Below are positions 52,201 to 61,340 of a stretch of DNA of 64,000 nt, piece after piece. A program made the translations under genes and the position numbers. The first letter of the stretch is position 1, and the number at the start of each line of letters is the position of its first letter. Where the stretch lies: NCBI GenBank assembly GCA_911728455.2, contig OU452236.1, positions 6,628,171-6,692,170 of the forward strand. Reading direction: 5' to 3'. Source of the stretch: Marthasterias glacialis. Taxonomy: Eukaryota > Echinodermata > Asteroidea > Forcipulatida > Asteriidae. Below the pieces are notes generated by a model. That model was not told the DNA's origin and did not search any database. It saw only the letters and a program-made list of their open reading frames with translations.

Positions 52201-55200
52201 TGAGCAATTTCTAAAACCAATCAGGATGGATACAGATACAGCGGGAAGCCTAATTACATATAGGCCTACGGTGCTTACGCCTAAGAAAGTAGTGCTAATA
52301 TAAATATTACACCACTCGCCTTTATATGGAACTCATTTTTTAAACTGCACACATATACAATGCTGTAACAATCCTTGGTGAAAAAACAAACAAATGGTGC
52401 CAGGATATACATTTTTTTGCCTGCAGCCTCTTCTGAGCGAGATGGGACGTTTATTTCAAAATCAAGATACAGCACTTTTCGCCAAGTTTAAAATTCTTTG
52501 TAAGATTAAAGAAAACTTGAAAATTGACGATATTGATTTTCCAACTACATGTAGCTGCTCAGAAAGAAACTATAGCTCTGTGATTTTTGTTCAGTTCAGC
52601 AAATATTGGCACAGGGGATAAAAAATAATATGTGCAAAAGCAGCTCTATGAAATTGGATCCAGATCTCAATTTTAAAACGATTTTATCTTGCGCCAGAGG
52701 GCGGTATTTGAAGCATCCGCAAAATTACAATACAAACTTACCTTTTTCGTACAAACTAACGTTTTTGAGCATTGTGAGAGCTTCATCAGCTTTGGCGCTT
52801 TTGGCCAGAGCGAGGGCGTATGCTGTGATGGAGATGGCGTAGGGTCTCATCAAAGAGGGCAGTTGAAGCTCCAAGAATTTCGTGGCAGCAGCAACAGCAC
52901 CAGTCTTATTCTAAGGAGAAATATATATTTAAAATTGTTTGTGGTCCTCGTTTTTGAATTGTTCACTTCAAAGTATGCAACAAGTTCAGTATACAAAAAC
53001 CCTGCTTCAAATTAAGGCTTTGAAATCTCTCCAGTTTTCTTTCCAGAAACTTGTACTTATATACTTCTATGAATAAAATAATTCAGAAACTGACTCACTA
53101 TTGTGTCACATTCACACTCCAGGAGAGAGATCAGCACGTATGCAGTGAGTGAGGCTTCGCCTTGCACACCACCCTGAAAACAGAAAAAGAAATAAGTTTC
53201 AGAAAATTAATTTCATCTCAGTTTTCCCTCCGGGGAAAGTACATGTACTGCAGCCGCAGCAGCAAAACCGCTAGTTATTACATAATTCACTTTTGATGGG
53301 GTCGAAATGTGAGGACATTATTTGTTTGCATTTATACAACAGGTCCTTTTGGTTGGTAAGCAGTTGCAACAGCTAACTTAATTTTTTTTTTTATAGAAGA
53401 ATGTTTTTAGCGTCCTTCTAAATAACCTAGGCTACTCCACTGCATTTCACATCAGTTCAATGACAACGATGAATATTTATAAAAATGAAGATATCCGCCA
53501 CAGATGGGCACTCATATTTGCATTGTATTTACAACAGGTGTGCAGAGTTATAAATATGAGACATATTTTATGTAGCACCTTGTAAAGCTTAACAAGGTGC
53601 TGTGCTACAATCTGCAGCAAACTATGCCAGAAAACACTGGGGCAAACCCCTTCTCTTAGCGACACGTGTCAAGACCGGGACTCAAACCCACACTCTGGTG
53701 ATCAGAAACATCAGGGCTTGAGTCCGGTGCACTAGACCGCTCAGCCACGACACGCAACCTCAAGGGAGCAACGGATAACATCCTACTCCAAAAATTTGTT
53801 TAGCCACCATACTAGATGTGTTTTACTCATCTGTTTATCTCTTTCACTACAGTGAGTACTTTAATCTAGATGTTGGAGGAACACCCAACTTAGGAAAACC
53901 TACAGAATCAGGTAGGGACTAAATAACCCAATCCACATGCAAGGCTCTGGTCCGGGACTTGAACCGGGGTCCACAGAGGTGAAAGGCAGGGAAAGAAACC
54001 ACTGAGCCAACCTGATCAATGCCCTCATGCGAATGGGTACAAGCACCCTGACAAGCCAGACCACTGCCGGGATTCAAATCCACACTCTGTTAGTGACAGC
54101 ATAAGGCATACTCAGCAGTGAGACTACTCAACCACAACCCTCTACAGTTGCTACTAAAGAATGCTCTTGATATTTGGTTATCTAACATCTGGTTCAGACT
54201 GGCGCTCTAGAGTCGCACCGAACCAAACAGAATAGGAGGGACTCTAGGTCGACCGAAAGAGACTTTGGTTTCTGACTGGCGAACTTAATGTATTAGCTGG
54301 AGATAAGAATACCGTTGAATTTCTACTTTTCACGCTTCCGTCGGCTGCCCTGGTAAATGTGGGACTGTAGGATGCTAAAGGTCATTTTCCCTGATTACCA
54401 TACATTACATAATTTGAATTAGGTTCAGCTCATGACAAGATTGACGTCTTAAAACCAAGATGCTCTAGAGTCGTTCCGAAAGGACTGCTACAGTCGACCT
54501 TTCGACTTCTAGCACGTCTAGTCGCTCCTAACTGTTTCAGACATCGAACTTTTCATGTACTTAACACAATAATTTGGTTCGGTGCGACTCTGGAGCGCCA
54601 GTCTGAACTGGGTGTAAATTTCCTATTACTCACAATCATTTCTTGGTGGTGTACTTTGTACAGTTCTTTGAATGAACCGTTATTAGCATTCTGCGTCTCA
54701 CTTAATAGCCATTTCATAGCATTACAAGTGATGCTTTCATCGATGTAGGCAAACTCTTTGGCTTGACAGAATACCTTGCTCACAAAGGCGGTCAACCTGA
54801 AGTGGAAAAGAAAAAAATATGAGACCAACCGGCATTTAAGTTTGTGCTGTTGGTTTGTGCTGTAGAAGATCTGGCAAGAGGTTAACATGGATTTTTACTG
54901 CAGATGGTGTTGGAGTTTTATTTTTTTCATTTCATTACACATCCAACAAGCAATTAGTGCCAATAACAGGATGAATAGGCAACGAGAAGAAATGTTTAGT
55001 TTTAGATGTGGGAGGAAAATCTCAATGGGGAAAACCAACGCAATCAGGTAGGGCCTTAAAACCCAATCCACATGTAAGGCTCCGGTCTGAAGCGGGTTTC
55101 CAACTGGAGTACAAAGAGGTCAAAGGCAGGGGGAAAAACACTGAGCCAGCCTGATCCCCTTCAAGGGGCTAACATGGAGTTTTATTGCAGAAGATTTGTA

Positions 55201-58200
55201 TCGTAGAAGGTGTGGCAAGGGGCTAACATGGAGTTTTATTGCAGACGGTTTGTACTGTAGAAGGTGTGGCAAGGGTTAACATGGAGTTTTATTGCAGAAG
55301 ATTTGTACCGCAGAAGGTGTGGCAAGGGGCTAACATGGAGTTTTATTGCAGACGGTTTGTACTGTAGAAGGTGTGGCAAGGGTTAACGTGGAGTTTTACT
55401 GCAGAAGGTTTGTACTCAGTAGAAGGTGTGGCAAGGCTAGCATACATGTACTTTATCTAGCATTCAAAACCACCGTTGATAGTGAATGGCCAAACAGTAG
55501 GAGGGTTGACTCTGTACTGTGCACAATACACGACAAGACATGATATTGCAGGTATGGCATAGTCTATCTACCATTGAAAACCATCTGGATGAGTTGGTCA
55601 GAAAGTAGGAGGGTTAAAGGGTTTATGAAAATTTGTTCCCACAATCTGTAATGAAAATTTGAGCTCACCAGGTACTGCTGGGGTACTGTAAATTATCTCC
55701 CCATACCGAGAATGAGCCGTCTGGACGACGGTGCGTCAGCTCCTGAGTTACACCTGTACATCAGTAAAAGGCAACAAGTAAGTAAATCCATTTCATTGAG
55801 TGGCAATGATGATGCCAACATGAAAAACAGCTATAAAAGAGTTGATAGGATTCTTCAAAAGAAAACAAGAAAGTTTCTGAGTATGTCTTTAAAAAGAGGG
55901 GAATGGGCTTCAGCCTCTGCGCTCACTCACCGTCTCCGATGTACCGCTGAGCAGACATCTCTAGTTCAGCCGTAAACTGATCACTGTGTTTGAGATATCT
56001 GTAGACATAGACGTTGGGCGCCAGGGTAATCATCGTCTGCTCCCCACACCCTTTGGGGATCTTCAAAATGTCACCCAACCCACTGATGACCGTGTCGACA
56101 ACGTTACCCATAATGTTTCCTACAACAAAAGAAACAGGATCGTTGACTAGGGAGAAGGTAAATTTCACTTAAAGATGAGCAGAGTACAACTGTTTGACAC
56201 ATCGAGTTCAATTAGCTTTTCCCATGTAATATGCTAATCACATTCACGCATGCGCAAAAACACTATTGGTTGGCAAACGCCATAGAGTTGTGCACTAGGC
56301 AGATGCACAAACGTGTGTGCATCATGCCACCATCAGCCCCCATACAAAAAGGCGGCAAAGTTCCACATTTTGCCAACCAGTAGTGTTAGTGTGCATGCGT
56401 GACGTGCAATTTACATATTTCATAGGAAGGGTCTGTTGATAAACATGCAGTCATGGACTTCAACTGTCTGTTACATATTATTTTAGTTTTGGTAGACTTT
56501 GGAAGGCATGATCAAGCTTCATGATGGCTCGTTGATGTTCGCTCCATGGAAAAAATGTTTCGGGGGGGAAAAATTCTTAATTCAGACAGCGCTTATCTTG
56601 GGATAAGGACAGGTGACCAGTCATTGGTATCTTAAATCTTGATACATACCCATGAGACTGATATGGGTGTCATGAGTACCAGGGATAGCATCCCCATGTA
56701 AGTAGTAGCGTATGATGTCCATTTGCTTATTTTCACCTTCTTCACCCCAGAATTCTGGACACGACGGAAAAAGAAAACAAAGAAATTTCACAAACTACTT
56801 TCATGTAGATATGACATAGAGAAAGTTTGCATGCTAGGTAGTAGTTAACTTGTGTTTATTCCGGTGTCCTAGGGTATTCTGTCCTAGGGTAATGTGTTCA
56901 CCATACAGTAAATTATACAAAAGAGGGCGCTATCAGAAGGAGTTAGTACACAATTCGCCGTATGCCCGGACAGAATCTCCTGCCGGACAGAATCTCCGTC
57001 CACACCGGCACCACAAGAGAACATCACATACTATATACACAGCGGCGTAGCCAGGATTTTTTCACTAGGGGGGCACAAGGGGGCCATTTCAGTGGGGGGG
57101 GGGGGGGGGGCCAAGGTACGATGTTTTTTAATGGGGGGGGGCACCTGGGGGGGGGGCACTGAAAATTTGTGGGGACTCACATGCTCACACTCCTTCAGCC
57201 TTTAGGGCTGAGGGGTACAGATGTTGCTAAACGGAGATGGTGGAAGTTCCCACTCTAGACGGTTGCTTTCTTGGACAAACAAGGATTACAGGAGATCGAT
57301 AGGTAAGGTAAGTCCAACATTCATGCCACGGCCAATTACTGGCCGTGGCCTACGGCCAATAGTTTGGATGATTAAGGGGGGGGGGGCACAGAGACAAAAC
57401 AGGAAAAACAAAATCCTGGTGCATTTTATGGGAACAGTTCTTTTCTTAACTTGGTTTTAGTCATGGTTTCATTGTAACAACGATACTCTCGAAATAAAAA
57501 TTGATTGCGTAAATTTCGCACATTAATTCTGCGGGTGAAATCAAAATCTTTTTTCAATTGAACCCTGGTTCAGCATCTTGTACATAGATGCTACTTACGG
57601 GTATGTCTGTAGGTCTGATTTTTGCCCCCATTCTCAGTTCGCCCTGGTGAGCCCCGTGAGTTGGCTGGATCCACTGTTATCGTCACGGTATCTCGCTGTT
57701 TGTAACCCTCTGGCTGTAAAACGACAAAGTACAGATTTGGAAATTGTCCGATTGATAAAGTTTCCATTTGAAATTGCTCATTCATTATAAAGTTCATACC
57801 AGTATCAATTGTCCACAGAAATATTTCGGCATTTTTCCTTTACATTGGTCCGTTGGCCAAATGCTAGTTAGTATACCTGAGGATCAGTAAAAAAAATTTC
57901 TCCTTAATAAGTGGTCCAGCGTTGAAAAGCATCTCTATTTATTGTATAAAATATACGATATCATATTTATCGTATAAAATATGGACAAGTGACAAAAGCC
58001 ATTTTGGGGTGAGCAAAAAAAAAATGTGACTAGGACGGGATTTGAACCTGTGGCCTCCAGGTTTATGTACCGGTGCTCTACCAACTGAGCTATCTATGTT
58101 GGCGGTCTCCCTATTTTGTCAATATCTTTTTGCAGGGGTTCGCCGGGCAGAAGTAATACATCCGTAACAGATGTACTCCCTTGTGGTTTATCAGGTGAAA

Positions 58201-61200
58201 AAAGCTGGTGGAGCAGTTAACTGACAAGGTAACTGGTACCTCTGGCTGTAGTCACAAAAAAAGTTAGCATTTGAGGACTCCCAAACAACCACTGCCTTGT
58301 TTCGATTGCTGTAATTAAAATAAGCCCAATATGAACATGAACAAAATCCCAGACAAGACATGACACGTTTTTGTTATTTTTATTTCTCCTAAATGCAACT
58401 ACAAAATTTGTTAAGTTTCATAACCAAGGAGTCTAGTGCCGGTGATAAGCTGTGACTCCTAAAGACTCGGGGAAGTCAAGTGTCCCTAACAGAGTGAATG
58501 CATGTTCTTTCAAATTGCTAGAGATCACTGAGATATCAAGGGTGTTTCCATGACAAAAACAATTTGACATTTTGAATATTTGGAAACCCTTTTTGCACAC
58601 GGAATACGAAAATCTGAAAGGATGTTACGGTAAGTTCGCAAGTAAAGAAGTTTTCTGAAAGTGATAGAAGAAAGGTATGTTGTGATTATTTTTAATCACT
58701 TTTTTAACATTTTTTTCTTTGAGACGACGTACAGTTGAGCAAACTTCTGTGCACAACATTCCACGTCTTCTTGCGCCTCAATGTCAATTTTTGTAGAAAA
58801 CTAAAAAGTTATGCGTATATGCTTTTATGTACGGTACACACTCCCTTCCACACAGTTCACATACGCATATTTTGTTACAATCACAAAACGTGCAAAATTG
58901 AGTAAAAATCAAGTAAAATAAATATAAATTGTGGGGGTCATAAACAAATTGATATGCCTAATTTCAAATGATCTGTCATATGTTTCCAAAATAAAAACTT
59001 CAATTTGGTAAAGCAACCAAAAACCCTGTGCGAATTAGTCAAAAGGTAGTTTACTTACCTCATGTCAACTAACTTATCTTGTATCACATGACTAAATAAT
59101 CACAAATCATTTTTTGTATCTGATTGGATTTAATTCCTTTCAACCTTACTTGTTGTCACTAATTCTAATGTTTAAGACCCCTTTTTTAGTTGCTTTTGTT
59201 GAAGATTTGTTTCTTTTTCTGTAACTTTTAATCTTTTTAATGAAAATACCACTGTGCATTTCAGCATTCAGGCTGCCAGGAGTGTATTTTTTAATAAACC
59301 ACTAATAATAAAAATGAAAGTTATCAAAGGATTTCTAGGTACAGTAAATAATCTTGCTTTCTGTGTTGCGGAGAGTGCTAAAATGATGACACTCACCCGA
59401 ACATTCAGTTTTTTCATGATGGCATCTTTGTAAGATCCTGATGAGTTGGTGATGGCGTGCACTTCAATCGGGATGCTCTTTGCCTCCAGGGGTATAATGA
59501 CGTACTTGACAGAGGCTGGTTTTTTAGGAAGTACGTTGATTGCTATCCCTTTGGAGAACTTGCCTGGTTGAGCTTCCGAGCATAGACCATCCTCACCCTT
59601 CAAGTAGACTGTCACCTGTGGTGGGCAAAATGGAAGAAAAGTGACTTTTTGGCACAAAGCTACAGGCCCCCAACTTTTTTGATGGGGGTGCTGGAATTAT
59701 ACTAAAGCAGCCCCCCACTTATAAATGCACTCTTTTTTCTTCACTAAGAAGAAACTATAGCAAATAAAAATATAATATATAAAATTCCAACTATTTCGGT
59801 ACTGGGCTAATTTTTGTGACATTGGCACAAGTCGCCGTGCATGCAACCCTGAACTCCCTGTCAAAAAGGTGTTTTTGCAGACCTGCAAAGCTTTACAATT
59901 AAGGGGCAATTCTGAATTAAAAATGTAAAAAAATGTCAATTTCCTCCCCGCCCCCCAACAATGTCGGCTGGTGGGTCAAAGACAGTAATTGAAAATTGAA
60001 AAATATAATTTTCAACTTAAAACAAAATAAATAAATAAAAATTGTCAAGAAAATTTAGGGTGCTAATTTTTCTAATTTTGTTTAATTCAACATTCATCTT
60101 TAAATACGCTAGGTCCGTTTTTTTGGCCAATTTGACCCAAAAATTTAGATTTAAATTTGAAACAGCTATTTTTATAGATTTTAGAAAGTTTAGAAATCCG
60201 TCAATGATATGTGGTAGTTAAATAAAAACAAAAAATGAATTATTGTCTGGATGCTGACATTAATTTATGTCCACCAGCCATGTTCAAACAATTTTGCATG
60301 TTACATGTATTTTGTGCCTTGTCCAAGGTATCAGCAAAAAGTTGTTTGTATGTTTTTCATTTTGAAACAGCATCATCTGTCAAAAAGTAATCAGAGAAAA
60401 AATTCTCTCCTGTGCCAAAAGTTTTTTTTGTCTCTGGGCCCTCCAGCTTTCCTCCCTCCAGAAAAATCAAATCAATCTCTGCTTGTGCTCCACAGTCATG
60501 GGTTTGATGTGGCTGGCTGCCAAAGGCGCCCTTGAATGCCTGCAGCTCGAACGTAATATAGCCACATCCTTCACCATTCAGCTTCTCAGCCGCGACTAAG
60601 GACATTTAGCCCCTCCAAATTATTCATACTTTTATGAATTCATCATTTCACTTACCCGCAGAACAGTATCTGCGTAGTTGAACACTGTCACGACAATCTC
60701 AATCTGCTCCATCCGTTGAACCGAATATGGCATACCCAGATCCAGGAAGAAGAGCGGTTGGACTTGCAGCTTGACCGGCTCAGCGACACACATTAAATAC
60801 TCAGACGACACACCCACAGCTTCTACCACCCACGTAGTGACACTATCTGGCACGGTAACTGGGTGTTTTACTATGTCAGAATTTTCTCTGCATCAAATAT
60901 TAAGGAGTAGTAACATAATGAGGGGCAAACTTCTGATAACAGCTCATACATGTTATTACGTGGGGGGGTTGGGGGTGCTTTGGCGTCTCATGGCCTAAGG
61001 GTCTAGTGCACTGGACTCAAGTTCTGATGGTCAAGTCATCGGGTTGTGGGTTCGAATCCCGGTCATGACACTTGTGTTCTAGAGAAAGATGCTTTACTAT
61101 AATTGCTTCTCTTCACCCAGGGGTATGAATGGGCACCTGCGAGGGTAGAGGTTGATATTGTGTTTGAAAAAGAGCGCCCTGGCAGCTCGGGGCTGTATAC

Positions 61201-61307
61201 TCCCCAGGGAGCTGAGAAAGATTACAGGAATGTTACTGTCCCAATGACAAAGGCACTAATGTAAAGCGCATTGAGACGGTATTGTGAAATGCGCTATGTA
61301 AGAACTA

Positions 61308-61340
<33 letters not shown>

